A stretch of 41,433 bases of DNA, taken from contig CALANA010000123.1 of assembly GCA_937925925.1 (NCBI GenBank), positions 1 to 41,433 of the forward strand. Direction: 5' to 3'. Shown piece after piece: positions 32,583 to 41,433 of this stretch (its first letter is position 1; each line of letters begins with the position of its first letter). A program made the position numbers and the translations under genes. The stretch is from an uncultured Chloroflexales bacterium. GTDB lineage: Bacteria > Chloroflexota > Chloroflexia > Chloroflexales > Chloroflexaceae. The notes under the pieces are model-generated. The model saw only the letters and a list, made by a program, of their open reading frames with translations, was not told where the DNA came from and ran no database searches.

Positions 32583-33050
32583 TCACATACCCGGTGGCTC
32601 AACCTCATGCACAAATGCGCTCTGCGGTGCATGGCAGCGGGGACACTGCGTTGGTACCGTGGCGCTACGCACAATTTCACCACAGACGTTGCACACCCAG
32701 CGCATAGCAATCTGACGTATCAGATCGGAACGACTGAGAATACCGACAATTTTGCCCCCTTGCAGCACTGGTACACGACGAATGTGTTGAATGGTTAGCA
32801 AATGCGCAACTTCCTCAACATCGGTATCAACGCTCACACTAATAACGCTCCGGCTCATAACATCGGCAACCGTATGTCCTTCTCTGGCAATCAAGTCATG
32901 CTCAGTAATCATCCCAACCAACCCGCCCGCGTCATTTACCACCGGTATTCCACTAATCCGATGGCGTGCCATGAGGCGGGCAGCATCCTCCACAATGCTG
33001 CTTTCCCGTACCGTAATGACGTTCGGTGTCATAATATCTCTGGCTTTCAT
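32583..33050 (-). CDS. CBS-pair protein with C-terminal zinc ribbon
   Basis: 155 aa from ATG 33050 (AAAGGGG 8 nt upstream; eight residues shorter than the track). Two CBS motifs: MTPNVITVRESSIVEDAARL...GIPVVNDAGGLVGMITEHDL and VISVSVDTDVEEVAHLL...RRVPVLQGGKIVGILSRSDL. These bind adenine nucleotides and act as energy sensors. The tail WVCNVCGEIVRS...CPRCHAP is a rubredoxin-like zinc ribbon, an uncommon but known addition. Separate from the dehydrogenase operon by 305 nt but on the same strand; regulation of it is conceivable only as inference. Confidence 0.92.
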   Translation of the reverse strand: MKARDIMTPNVITVRESSIVEDAARLMARHRISGIPVVNDAGGLVGMITEHDLIAREGHTVADVMSRSVISVSVDTDVEEVAHLLTIQHIRRVPVLQGGKIVGILSRSDLIRQIAMRWVCNVCGEIVRSATVPTQCPRCHAPQSAFVHEVEPPGM

Positions 33051-33303
33051 GCCACAAACCCCTTTTTGCACCAATCCTGAGTGTGGCGCTACGTTGCCTC
33101 CATAATATGCAAAAGGTGGGCCATTTCATCCCCTTTCACATTCAGTCAGGATTATAAAAATTCTACATATCTGGTAGTATAACAAAGGTTCAGGTGATTC
33201 CGTAGTATGCGCGCACACGCTGATGCGAGACACAGATCAATATGAGCGCAGCGGAGGCTCGACTCAGAGGCTTGACATTGAGCGAAGGTTTTATCGCCGC
33301 AGC

Positions 33304-33591
33304 TTAATCGCCATCGGCATTCTGTTGGCGGTTGCGTAACTCGGCGTGGAGTTGGAGGGCCCGTTCTTCACCTAACTCGTCCCGCAGGCGCGTCCACAGC
33401 CAGTCCCAATCACTTTCCGGTTTTACCGGAACCTTGATGTGTAAGACTGCACCGCGCAATGGCGCTCCGCATTGGGGACATTGGGTGATATGCTTTTTGG
33501 TCACGGGATCATAATAGACCCGTGAATGCTTCACCCCATCCCAGATTTTCTGCACCCAGATCGCACACCCACACGCATGGTAGCGTATCAT
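33304..33591 (-). CDS. Small zinc-ribbon protein of unknown function
   Basis: 95 aa. Cysteines at the start (YHACGCAIWVQ) and a CPQCGAPL knuckle at about residues 38-45 suggest one zinc site; the rest is a helical, charged C-terminus (DWLWTRLRDELGEERALQLHAEL). GAGGTGA lies just before the ATG. I do not recognise a named family. Stands alone between two noncoding gaps. Confidence 0.7.
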   Translation of the reverse strand: MIRYHACGCAIWVQKIWDGVKHSRVYYDPVTKKHITQCPQCGAPLRGAVLHIKVPVKPESDWDWLWTRLRDELGEERALQLHAELRNRQQNADGD

Positions 33592-33830
33592 CTCCTCACC
33601 TCTCTACTTCTGCAGCTGGTGTCGATACTGTACCGTATTCGTTTGTATTTTTCTTAGAACAACCAGTTATCCAGAAGCATACCTGCTTGTTTTGTGAATA
33701 ATGTACAAACTATAACAATAAACATACGGAGAACAAGCTGCAAATGGGTAGATACATGAGGTAGCTTATGCCTACCCGAATGGATAGGCATAGTTCAGAA
33801 CAATGGGTAGGGTTCACCGCACCGAAGTGG

Positions 33831-35723
33831 CTAGCCCGTACCACGGATATAAATATTCGGCCAGGGCTTGAAGGTGGTGGGAAACGTATCTTGACGAATA
33901 ATAACATCACCCTGGCGCACAACGCGATAGATCTCAACTTTCATGCCGCTCAAGGCATAGTCGGTCTGGCGCACATAGCCGCGTGGGAGCGACGGGTCAT
34001 TCAGATAGACCGGGGTACGCGGGGCCGGGGTACGTTCCAGAATGGCATGACTTATCGTCACCGCCCGGTGAACAGGTGGCCCATACAGCGCAATCGTCAA
34101 TCGCTGGCGATTCAAATCCGGCCAGGCCTGCACCAGCAGCCAGCCACCGGTATCGTTTACAAACTGCAAATCCTGGGCACCCGTATAAATCGTAGCATCA
34201 AGCCCAGGCGGTTCACCCAGTTCCTCATACCATGGAATGCGGAACGAATGCTCATGTCGCTCAATAATCGGCAATCCCGACCAGAAAGCTGCCCGGAACA
34301 TCGTCGTCGAAACCTGGCACAGACCACCACCCCATTCACGCTGAGTACGATTGTTCACAATCGCCAGGCCCTGGACAAACCCACCACTGGCATCAACAAC
34401 ACCCAGGTTATCATTGAACGAAAAAACACCATCGGGGGGCACCAGCAACCCGTGCATACGGTTTGAACCAGCGCGAATATTGGTGATACGATATCCTTCC
34501 GAGGCCCGAAACGAACTGACGCCAGCACCGACCAGATGCGTGATCCCAAGACTGGCAAGATTGGCCTCCGTCACCGGTGGCGGAATCTGCGTCATTGGCA
34601 ACTCAATCGTGCGCGACCCACCGCGTAGCGCCACATTCACCGCCTCCAGCGCCAGAGCGGCATCAAGCCCACGCCCTGGTAACCCGTGTTGAAATATTTC
34701 CAGATGACCATCGTTCCAATTGAGGCGTGGTAACGTCCCCTCCTCGCGTAGCGCCTCGGACATAGGAATGAGCGCGTTGCGCAGGCCAGCTTGATCCACG
34801 AAGGGTGTAATCACCGCACGACCATCGGCGTCAGTAGTACGATCCAGATGAATCCAGGTAGCTATCTGTTCGGGTAGCCATTCCCAGGCGCACGTGTGGA
34901 TGCATTGGCCGGCAGCACCGGTCAGAATAATCGGCTCATCCAGGAGTGTATGCAGTTCCGCCACGATGGGTGCAATATCAGTATCGCGCACTGCGGGCAA
35001 GAGCATGCGCGTACGTAACACAACTGATTGTGGTTCTAAAGCCTGAATAGCGGCGGTCATGTCTTGCAACATATCATCAACCAGCACCTGGGTACCGATC
35101 TGCTCGGATGTTACCACAATATGTGGCCCGTGTAATGCGACATCCGCATCACGCGGTGGCGTCTCAACACTCTGCGCCACCGCCAGCAGGTAGTTTTGCA
35201 TAACTGTTTGATCTACCGCTACCCGCAACGGTATCTCAACGCCATGCTCCCAGATCGCTGCCGCCATTTGTGCATTATCGATACGATTACCGATTCGACC
35301 TGTGGCAAAAGCGGCTTGAATAGCCTGGTCAAAATCAAGATAAATACCCAATTCCTCGGCATTCGGGCGCCAGCGTTGTTCACCATACACAATCTCGACC
35401 GGGTTCTTCTGAAAATTGGCATACCGTCGTTCAAGCGCCGCATGTGCCCTGGAAAGCCGATAGCCACCCAGATCCAGACCGCGCACACTGATGTGCGGAT
35501 AGATACGCTGGTCAAAATTACGTTCACCAATGAGTAGCACTGCCACGCCAATTCCACCTACCAGCATCAGCAACATCAATATGACCAGAAACCACTCGAG
35601 TGGATTACCCAGTCGTCGCTGTCGTTGCCGCCGATCACGCTGCCGTAGTGGTTGAATCGGACGTGGACGAGGCCTGCCGATTGTCTCTACAGCCGGTTGC
35701 TCTCGAATGATATATTCGTTCAT
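33831..35723 (-). CDS. VanW-family envelope protein with YoaR-like (PG_binding_4) domains
   Basis: 630 aa from ATG 35723. Basic cytoplasmic N-terminus, one membrane helix (about residues 43-64, FLVILMLLMLVGGIGVAVLLIG), then YoaR/PG_binding_4-type repeats (VRGLDLGGYRLSRAHAALERR; second copy after about residue 230) and a VanW domain (GLLVPPDGVFSFNDNLGVV, GGGLCQVSTTMFRAAFWSGLPIIERHEHS). Such proteins are thought to bind peptidoglycan outside the membrane; the mechanism of VanW is unknown. The GTG at 35753 in the track would leave only about 8 nt of leader behind the mapped promoter, so ATG 35723 is preferred. Confidence 0.9.
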   Translation of the reverse strand: MNEYIIREQPAVETIGRPRPRPIQPLRQRDRRQRQRRLGNPLEWFLVILMLLMLVGGIGVAVLLIGERNFDQRIYPHISVRGLDLGGYRLSRAHAALERRYANFQKNPVEIVYGEQRWRPNAEELGIYLDFDQAIQAAFATGRIGNRIDNAQMAAAIWEHGVEIPLRVAVDQTVMQNYLLAVAQSVETPPRDADVALHGPHIVVTSEQIGTQVLVDDMLQDMTAAIQALEPQSVVLRTRMLLPAVRDTDIAPIVAELHTLLDEPIILTGAAGQCIHTCAWEWLPEQIATWIHLDRTTDADGRAVITPFVDQAGLRNALIPMSEALREEGTLPRLNWNDGHLEIFQHGLPGRGLDAALALEAVNVALRGGSRTIELPMTQIPPPVTEANLASLGITHLVGAGVSSFRASEGYRITNIRAGSNRMHGLLVPPDGVFSFNDNLGVVDASGGFVQGLAIVNNRTQREWGGGLCQVSTTMFRAAFWSGLPIIERHEHSFRIPWYEELGEPPGLDATIYTGAQDLQFVNDTGGWLLVQAWPDLNRQRLTIALYGPPVHRAVTISHAILERTPAPRTPVYLNDPSLPRGYVRQTDYALSGMKVEIYRVVRQGDVIIRQDTFPTTFKPWPNIYIRGTG

Positions 35724-35767
35724 AAAGTAAAGACGATCTTCATGAAGTTCCACTGAAAGTAGCTGTG

Positions 35768-35796
35768 AGTCTACACCTGGAAGTGATCAGTGTCAA
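35768..35796 (-). promoter_or_regulatory. Sigma70-type promoter of the VanW gene
   Basis: Minus strand TTGACA (35791-35796), 17 nt, TAGACT (35768-35773). Start near 35761, about 38 nt ahead of the preferred ATG. Confidence 0.75.
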
Positions 35797-35827
35797 GTAC
35801 CAATATCGTCAATTGGCCTCCGATTAC

Positions 35828-35856
35828 TTGCAATCGGCTAAAGCGTATGCTATACT
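35828..35856 (+). promoter_or_regulatory. Promoter of tRNA-Leu
   Basis: TTGCAA (35828-35833), 17 nt, TATACT (35851-35856), with the tRNA starting 14 nt after the -10. Confidence 0.75.
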
Positions 35857-35869
35857 CCTGATGCATAGT

Positions 35870-35953
35870 GGGGATGTGGCGAAATGGCAGACGCGCATGC
35901 CTTAGGAGCATGTGCCGCAAGGCGTGTGGGTTCAACTCCCACCATCCCCACCA
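35870..35953 (+). tRNA. tRNA-Leu (anticodon UAG), CCA encoded
   Basis: GGGGATG pairs with CATCCCC as the acceptor stem, discriminator A, then encoded CCA. Anticodon arm CATGC-CTTAGGA-GCATG gives TAG at positions 34-36. A long variable arm (TGCC-GCAA-GGCG) and T arm GTGGG-TTCAACT-CCCAC confirm a class II leucine tRNA. Confidence 0.96.
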
Positions 35954-35996
35954 ATATGCTTCTGCACCACGAACACATAGTAACGATGCGATCTCT

Positions 35997-36171
35997 CTAG
36001 TACAAAAGGGCCTACATACCTCCGTAGTTGTCTGTCATCCTGAGTGGAGGCGTCGCCGGAGCGTATGGCATCCTGAGCGGAGCGAAGGATCGTGATCCCA
36101 TCAGAAGGGGAGATTCTTCGCTCCGCTCAGAATGGCAAAACCCTGGAGCTATTTCCGTCATCGTGTACTAG
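35997..36171 (+). repeat. MITE-like element, family B, most compact copy
   Basis: Perfect terminal inverted repeat CTAGTAC / GTACTAG. Interior is an inverted pair TCCTGAGCGGAGCGAAGGAT / TTCTTCGCTCCGCTCAGAAT around a GATCCCATCAGAAGGGGAG centre. It follows the tRNA-Leu gene by 43 nt. Confidence 0.75.
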
Positions 36172-36191
36172 TTACCCAGACAGACTATCTC

Positions 36192-36309
36192 GTAACCGTT
36201 CAGGGGAACGTTCGCCAGCGGGGGTTGTGGGGGCTTGCGGCCCCCGCGAAATCCCGGGAACCTCCTGGAGGGGTACTGCCCCTCCAAACCAACCCACCTG
36301 AACGGTTAC
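36192..36309 (-). repeat. MITE-like element, family A
   Basis: 118 bp, GTAACCGTTCAGG at the left and CCTGAACGGTTAC at the right, a perfect 13-bp inverted repeat. Inner palindromes GGGGGCTTGCGGCCCCC and CCTCCTGGAGGGG. Inverted relative to 14177-14301. The remainder of 36310-36727 has no gene but has a hairpin AAAATGTT / AACATTTT at about 36601-36629. Confidence 0.8.
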
Positions 36310-36727
36310 AACTATCTTCACAATTGGTTCCACGGTTGTATGCTCGATGGAAGATGAGCAAACAATGGTCTACCCCGATGCGTACCCTATGCACTATACT
36401 CTACCGTGGACATTATAAAGATGGACTGCTAGTTACGCTTCATCACTAATATCTGAAACCGTGTGTTAGTCCGGTGATCATGAGGCATACTATCCCCATC
36501 ATACACCAGATAGTACTCATGTTGTTAAAACGAGTTACCCTGTCGCTCGCAGCTCATGTCCTTTTTAACCCGCTGCAGCAGAGAACGGGCTGTTTTCGTG
36601 CAAAATGTTCACTGTAGGCAAACATTTTGTAGGAAAACAACAGAAAAATATGGCTCTGCCGAAGGCGAAAACCATAAGGGAGAGAGGGACGACTGGGTAA
36701 AGTATGTTGTTAAGGAAAGGAACCGAA

Positions 36728-37390
36728 ATGGTACGTGTTCGCTTCGACTATATTATTCAAGACATACGTGGCGATCTAGTAAACCTGGGGCATATGGTTG
36801 AACAGTCACTGGAACACGCTATGCAGAGTCTCGCAACCTGGAATACTACTACTGCTGGCTGGATCATCCGCGATGATCCACAGATCGATGCAGCCCAGCA
36901 AGCCATTGAGGAACGGGTGATGGGGTTATTGGCAACCCAGCAACCCATCGTTGCCAGTGATTTGCGTCTGATGAGTGTCGTAGTTGCCATCGCCACCGAA
37001 CTGGAACGCATTGGCGATTATGCCAGTGGCATCGCCAAACGTATTCAGCGTGCCAGCCACCGCCCGGTACGCATCGATCCGCCAACCGAGATCAACAGCA
37101 TGTCCCGGATGGCCCAGTCAATGCTGCATACCAGTCTGGATGCCTTCCTCCATCAAGATCTTGATCTGGCCCGTAGCCTGGCACAACAAGAAGAGCAAGT
37201 TGATGGCCTGGAAGATCGACTACATGCGCACTTGCTCGATCTGGCCCACGAAGATCCGCAACGGATCGGCGTGGTGGTCGACCTCATAGATATCGTCCAT
37301 GTGCTGGAGCGGGTGGCTGACCGTGCCACCAATATTGGTGAGCGGGTGATCTATCTGGTGACATGCCATTCAGAAATGCTTAATCCATAA
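36728..37390 (+). CDS. phoU: PhoU-family phosphate-uptake regulator
   Basis: 220 aa, two three-helix PhoU repeats: RFDYIIQDIRGDLVNLGHMVEQSLEHAM with VAIATELERIGDYASGIAKR, then MAQSMLHTSLDAFLHQDLDLARSL with VDLIDIVHVLERVADRATNIGERV. The E(L/R)xxD motifs that bind metal clusters are present in both. ATG 36728 has AAGGAAAGG 7 nt upstream; the track start is eight codons earlier. PhoU normally restrains the Pst transporter and PhoR, but no pst or pho genes are in the window. Confidence 0.94.
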   Translation: MVRVRFDYIIQDIRGDLVNLGHMVEQSLEHAMQSLATWNTTTAGWIIRDDPQIDAAQQAIEERVMGLLATQQPIVASDLRLMSVVVAIATELERIGDYASGIAKRIQRASHRPVRIDPPTEINSMSRMAQSMLHTSLDAFLHQDLDLARSLAQQEEQVDGLEDRLHAHLLDLAHEDPQRIGVVVDLIDIVHVLERVADRATNIGERVIYLVTCHSEMLNP

Positions 37391-37534
37391 CCACTCGCGG
37401 GTTGGCAGCACTTAACGATGCGCTCTACCCGCTGGTGGCGGTTTTTTGGCAGGGGCTGTGTCCTGTGCAGCCTCTGCCGTATCTCCACACATCAGACGCT
37501 CTATTATGCTCCATGCCAAACCGATCCACCAGAA

Positions 37535-37645
37535 AGATGCTCGTACTCCAAGGAGACTTCCCCTGGAAAGAGATGGCGCGGGGCGCGAGCTTCCTCTGAC
37601 ATCTCCTCTCTGGTGCGGCGCGGCAAAGCCACGCCGCACCAGCAG
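37535..37645 (-). repeat. Family C element
   Basis: Contains GGTGCGGCGCGGCAAAGCCACGC-type hairpin and TTCCCCTGGAAAGAGATGGC, the reverse complement of blocks in the copies at 20.8 and 38.6 kb. No gene in 37391-37869. Confidence 0.65.
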
Positions 37646-37786
37646 CAGTCTTGTTGGAATACTCGTAAACGATCTCCTTTACTGCCCTGTTGCACCCGAC
37701 TGCTCGTAGAGGTTGCCATGAACCCACCGTATATCCTCTGTCATAAAACCTGAACAAATGTACTTCTATTACAAGTCTACACGCAT

Positions 37787-37815
37787 TTGACGTGGTACTT
37801 AAGGAATGATATACT
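37787..37815 (+). promoter_or_regulatory. Sigma70-type promoter of the MarR gene
   Basis: TTGACG (37787-37792), 17 nt, TATACT (37810-37815); start expected near 37822, about 48 nt ahead of the coding region. Confidence 0.78.
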
Positions 37816-37869
37816 TAATCCTGTTGAATATCAAGAAGTCCTAGCAACTTTCAGGAAGGCTTCAGGCAC

Positions 37870-38376
37870 GTGACACAGCAAGATCCGCAGATGGGGGTTG
37901 AGTACAACCAGCAAACCAATTTTGAAGAGGTAGAGCGGGTCATTATGCAGATCAGCTGGCTAGGTCAACGCCAGTTTATGCAGTTGCTCGACGAAGAACG
38001 ATTTCATCTCACCCTACCCCAGTTCTACACGCTCCTGCACCTGCATCAAATCGCCGATGCATGCAAAATGTCCGATCTAGCCGATGCGACGCATCAGTCG
38101 GCCGCATCCCTGACCGGCGTAGTTGACCGTCTACTGGAAAAACAACTGGTTGAACGCACCCGTCATCCCCGTGATCGGCGTCAAGTCATGGTCGTGGTGA
38201 CCCCGCGTGGTAACACGTTGATCGCGGAAATCAAGCGTGCCCGCCACGAACAGATGCATTCAGCCTTTATGCATTTGCATCCAGATGATATTGATACGCT
38301 GCTACGGTTGCTGGATCAAGTACTGCTTGGCATGATGCGTGTCCTGGAGCGTGCTGATAGTGGCCGTTGGGCATAA
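37870..38376 (+). CDS. MarR-family transcriptional regulator
   Basis: 168 aa. The N-terminal dimerisation helix is followed by a winged helix (about residues 60-125): LTLPQFYTLLHLHQIADACKMSDLADATHQSAASLTGVVDRLLEKQLVERTRHPRDRRQVMVVVTPRG, with the family's D-x-R-D-R-R wing. The ligand is unknown. GTG start has AGGAAGG upstream; ATG 37891 is an alternative. It has its own promoter. Possible targets include itself or the downstream lon; not shown by sequence. Confidence 0.92.
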   Translation: MTQQDPQMGVEYNQQTNFEEVERVIMQISWLGQRQFMQLLDEERFHLTLPQFYTLLHLHQIADACKMSDLADATHQSAASLTGVVDRLLEKQLVERTRHPRDRRQVMVVVTPRGNTLIAEIKRARHEQMHSAFMHLHPDDIDTLLRLLDQVLLGMMRVLERADSGRWA

Positions 38377-38504
38377 TGTGGGATATAACGAATGGTTGAT
38401 GACACGATGAAAGTATGGATGGTTGGAAACATTACAGAATGCTCACGAACGTGTTGGGATCGTACCGTTTGACGTTTATAAACGGTAGTTTCATTAGAAG
38501 AGTC

Positions 38505-38584
38505 GTCTTCGTTCAGGGGAACGTTCGCCAGCGGGGATTGCGGGGGCCTGCGGCCCCTCCAAACCAACCCACCTGAACGGTTAC
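38505..38584 (-). repeat. Family A element, internally deleted
   Basis: Left end CGTTCAGGGGAACGTTCGCC and right end CCCACCTGAACGGTTAC as in 36192-36309, but about 35 bp of the interior are missing and the left GTAACC is altered to GTCTTC. Confidence 0.7.
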
Positions 38585-38624
38585 GAAGAGTATATGTGCA
38601 TGACTGATTGGCAAAAATAGTACA

Positions 38625-38775
38625 CCAACGAGACGTTGTCTCGGCGAGGGTGCGGGGGCCACAGGCCCCCGCACATACTCCCTTCCTGGTGCAGCTTTAC
38701 TGCACCGCACCAGAAAAGAGATTTCGGCGGAAGCCCTCGCCCCGCGCAATCTCTCTCCAGGGGAAGCCTCGTTGG
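38625..38775 (+). repeat. Family C element
   Basis: Ends CCAACGAG / CTCGTTGG; interior has GTGCGGGGGCCACAGGCCCCCGC hairpin-type sequence and CTGGTGCAGCTTTACTGCACCGCACCAG stem. The rest of 38377-38914 has no gene; an AT-rich block at 38815-38870 probably carries the lon promoter. Confidence 0.7.
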
Positions 38776-38914
38776 AGTCATAGTAGAGACACACAGGAAG
38801 CTGAATAGATGCTCATCAATAAAGCAAAAACTATTTGCTCAACAATAATTATCAATAGCGTACCGATGCGTTCGAAACAGGCCCACGATTGTCCTGTAGA
38901 AAAGAGGAACACCG

Positions 38915-41356
38915 ATGACTAATGACGTGTTAGCAGACCAGGAAGCAATGCGCACCAGCAATGTGACCCAATTTGAGCGTGAACTACCACTGGTGGTACT
39001 GGGGGAAATGGTGATTATGCCCCATATGACAGTGCCACTTCAGGTAGGACAAGGCAAATCCTATCGGGCAATGGAGCAGGCCTGGGAGGAGGAGCGCGAA
39101 GTTCTGCTGATTTTTGTCTCCGAAAATGAGATCGAGGGCTACAAGAGCAACCAGGCGCAACAACTGCCGCCCATTGGCGTGATTGCGAAGCTCGAAGAGT
39201 TCATTAAACTGCCCGATAACACCGTGCGCATTATTCTTGAAGGTGCTTATCGGGCTCGCGTTTTAGATGCTGTGCAGAGTGAGCCGTTTTATCGGGTGCG
39301 CTGTTTGCCACTCTTCGATCCCGAAGTCAGTGGGATGGAAATTCAGGCCTTGATGGAAACAGTTAAGCAGCAGGTTGACGAGTTTGTTGACCATCTGGGC
39401 GAAGTGCCCCAGGAGGCGGTCGCATTTGTCCACCGCATTGATCGTCCAGGTCATCTAGCCGATATTGTCACCTATGGCCCGGCGTTTGAGTTTAAGGATC
39501 GTCTGGAAATCCTCAAAACGCTTGATCCGGTCGAGCGTCTGCGCAAAGCCTATCTGATTCTGGCCCGCCAGATCGAGTTGCTTAAGCTACGCCAGAAGAT
39601 CCAGCAGGACACCAAGGAAGTGCTAGATCAGAGCCAGCGGGAGTATTTTCTGCGTGAACAGATGCGCGTTATTCGGCGTGAACTGGGCGAAGACGAAGAG
39701 AGCGATGATCCAATCGATGAACTGCGGCGCAAGATCGCCGAACTTCAGGCCCCCGATTATGTGAAAGATCAGGCTTTACACGAAGTGCGTCGCCTGGCCC
39801 AGCAGGGCATGAATAGCCCCGAAGCCGGGGTTATTCGTACCTATCTGGATTGGATTATTCATTTGCCCTGGGCCGATGAGGAGTTTCCCGAAATTCGGAT
39901 TACGGAAGCGCAGAAGGTGCTGGACGAGGATCACTATGGCCTGGAGAAGGTCAAAGAACGTATTCTAGAGTACCTGGCGGTGCGGAAGTTGGCCGGAAAC
40001 AAAATGCGCTCACCAATCCTCTGTTTCGTTGGGCCGCCCGGTGTTGGCAAGACCAGTCTGGGACGTTCGATTGCCCGTGCGCTGAACCGCAAATTCGTGC
40101 GCGCCAGCCTGGGTGGCGTGCGCGACGAGGCCGAAATTCGCGGCCATCGACGCACGTATATCGGTGCAATGCCAGGGCGTATTATCCAGGGCATGAAATC
40201 TGCAAAGTCGAGAAGCCCGGTCTTTATGTTGGATGAGATCGATAAGGTTGGTATGGATTTTCGCGGCGATCCCACCTCGGCCCTGCTGGAGGTACTTGAT
40301 CCTGAACAGAATAATACCTTTAGCGATCATTATCTGGAGATCCCCTATGATCTCAGTCAGGTGATTTTTATCGCCACTGCCAATCAACTCGAACCTATTC
40401 CCAGTCCACTCCGAGATCGTATGGAGATCATCGAGATTGGCGGTTATACCGAAGACGAAAAGATGGGTATTGCCCGTGGCTTTTTAATTCCCAAGCAGCG
40501 TGAGTTTCATGGGTTGACTGACGACCAGTTGATCATTACCGAAAAATCGATTATGAAGCTGGTACGCGAATATACCCGCGAGGCAGGTGTGCGCAATCTG
40601 GAGCGTGAACTTGCCAGCCTGTGTCGTAAAGTAGCGCGTAAGGTGGCCTCTGCCAGTGATGAACAGGTGCCTGTCGCAGATGCGCCAGACAGCGGAACCA
40701 ACAATGGCACAGAACCACCGGCTTTATCCTTTACGATTGACGTGGCCGATGTGGCTACCTACATTGGCCCCGAGCGCTACACCTATGGGCTGGCCTCTGA
40801 TAAAGATGAGGTTGGCGTTGCGACCGGGGTTTCCTGGACGTATGCCGGTGGCGATATTTTGAGTATTGAGGTCTTACCCGTTCGTGGCAAGGGTACGTTG
40901 CAGATTACCGGCCAGTTGGGTGAGATTATGAAGGAAAGCGCTCAGGCGGCGATGTCCTATGCTCGTTCGTGGGCCGAACAGTCGGGAATTGATCCGAAGT
41001 ACTTTGAAGATCACGCCTTTCACATCCATGTGCCAGAAGGGGCGGTTCCCAAAGATGGCCCTTCAGCCGGTATTACCTTGACGACCGCGCTGATCAGTGC
41101 CGTTACCGGGCAGCCTGTTCGCCGCGATGTGGCAATGACTGGCGAGATTACGCTACGTGGGAAAGTGCTGGGTATCGGTGGGTTGAAGGAGAAAACGCTG
41201 GCCGCCCATCGCGCCGGTATCAAGACGTTTATTCTGCCCAAGGAGAACACGAAAGATATTGGCGAGTTACCGGAAAAGGTTAAGCAAGAACTGACGCTGG
41301 TACCCGTTTCTTCGATGGAAGAGGTCTTGAAGATTGCGCTCAACACGACCAAGTAA
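38915..41356 (+). CDS. lon: ATP-dependent Lon protease
   Basis: 813 aa, cytosolic AAA+ serine protease that degrades misfolded and regulatory proteins. LAN substrate-recognition domain at about 22-215 (LPLVVLGEMVIMPHMTVPLQVG), Walker A GPPGVGKTS and Walker B VFMLDEIDK in the AAA domain, and a C-terminal protease domain with the catalytic Ser in PKDGPSAGIT and Lys in GIGGLKEKTLA. A short acidic/polar insert (DEQVPVADAPDSGTNNGTE) lies between the AAA and protease domains. AGAGGAA lies 8 nt before the ATG. Length fits LonA. Confidence 0.98.
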   Translation: MTNDVLADQEAMRTSNVTQFERELPLVVLGEMVIMPHMTVPLQVGQGKSYRAMEQAWEEEREVLLIFVSENEIEGYKSNQAQQLPPIGVIAKLEEFIKLPDNTVRIILEGAYRARVLDAVQSEPFYRVRCLPLFDPEVSGMEIQALMETVKQQVDEFVDHLGEVPQEAVAFVHRIDRPGHLADIVTYGPAFEFKDRLEILKTLDPVERLRKAYLILARQIELLKLRQKIQQDTKEVLDQSQREYFLREQMRVIRRELGEDEESDDPIDELRRKIAELQAPDYVKDQALHEVRRLAQQGMNSPEAGVIRTYLDWIIHLPWADEEFPEIRITEAQKVLDEDHYGLEKVKERILEYLAVRKLAGNKMRSPILCFVGPPGVGKTSLGRSIARALNRKFVRASLGGVRDEAEIRGHRRTYIGAMPGRIIQGMKSAKSRSPVFMLDEIDKVGMDFRGDPTSALLEVLDPEQNNTFSDHYLEIPYDLSQVIFIATANQLEPIPSPLRDRMEIIEIGGYTEDEKMGIARGFLIPKQREFHGLTDDQLIITEKSIMKLVREYTREAGVRNLERELASLCRKVARKVASASDEQVPVADAPDSGTNNGTEPPALSFTIDVADVATYIGPERYTYGLASDKDEVGVATGVSWTYAGGDILSIEVLPVRGKGTLQITGQLGEIMKESAQAAMSYARSWAEQSGIDPKYFEDHAFHIHVPEGAVPKDGPSAGITLTTALISAVTGQPVRRDVAMTGEITLRGKVLGIGGLKEKTLAAHRAGIKTFILPKENTKDIGELPEKVKQELTLVPVSSMEEVLKIALNTTK

Positions 41357-41364
41357 GAGAACGT

Positions 41365-41433
41365 GTAACCGTTCAGGTGGGGTGGTCAGGAGGGGCGTTG
41401 CCCCTCCTGGAGTCTCTTCAGTTGTGGGGGGGG
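41365..41433 (+). repeat. Family A element cut by the window edge
   Basis: Starts GTAACCGTTCAGGTGGGGTGG like 14177-14301, 9 nt after the lon stop codon, with inner palindrome AGGAGGGGCGTTGCCCCTCCT. The hairpin could serve as a terminator for lon. Confidence 0.75.

Noticed and set aside
34351-34692. Plus-strand ORFs opposite the VanW gene
   Set aside because: Antisense shadows; the minus strand has the VanW motif GGGLCQVSTTMF.

Overview
The window reads as a chromosomal stretch from a member of the Chloroflexota, most likely a filamentous Chloroflexales-type bacterium (Chloroflexus/Oscillochloris relatives). This is inferred from gene content and style: tandem DUF4058 genes, VanW/YoaR protein, kinase-zinc ribbon-FHA protein, secreted proteins carrying a 'VYLPLII' motif typical of this phylum, moderately high GC, and intergenic regions crowded with palindromic repeats. 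No marker gene in the window fixes the genus.

Left part (1-15.4 kb): an iron/heme region. It opens with three CRISPR-like repeats and broken gene remnants, then a long-chain flavodoxin whose TTGACA-17-TATACT promoter has a perfect 24-bp palindrome over the -10. Facing away from it is a second TTGACA-17-TATGCT promoter with an AAGGT-n2-ACCTT palindrome abutting the -35. It leads into three small tandem genes that look paralogous and that I cannot assign to a known family, then a DtxR-type regulator with unusual ligand residues, an IsdG-type haem oxygenase (N6/W65/H75 conserved), a FecCD/HmuU permease, an HmuT-type haem-binding lipid/secreted protein and a large C-terminally anchored surface protein with a CFCQC motif. 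After two DUF4058 paralogs comes a decayed siderophore locus: an intact FecCD permease, a chimera of a FecCD N-terminus with the C-terminal half of an MFS transporter, a fragment resembling a cation-efflux protein, and a FecE/HmuV ATPase that has lost Walker A. No intact ATPase partner is present in the window. A Crp-type regulator with a degenerate receiver-like N-terminus closes the region.

Middle part (15.8-25.4 kb): two adjacent AI-2E/PerM-type membrane proteins, a small coiled-coil protein, a glutaminyl-peptide cyclotransferase-like lipoprotein, a Ser/Thr kinase-zinc ribbon-FHA gene overlapping purQ, and an iron-type alcohol dehydrogenase with a consensus promoter and terminator.

Right part (25.9-41.4 kb): a PHP + AlbA_2/Schlafen-type fusion with repeated C-terminal modules, a pyruvate (or branched-chain 2-oxoacid) dehydrogenase operon E1alpha-E1beta-E2, a CBS-pair protein with a zinc ribbon, a small zinc-ribbon protein, a VanW-family envelope protein, tRNA-Leu(UAG), PhoU, a MarR regulator and Lon protease.

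Between the genes lie at least six families of MITE-like or hairpin repeats with terminal inverted repeats; several are nested or abut each other, one separates two of the three small paralogs, and they probably drove the deletions seen in the siderophore locus.
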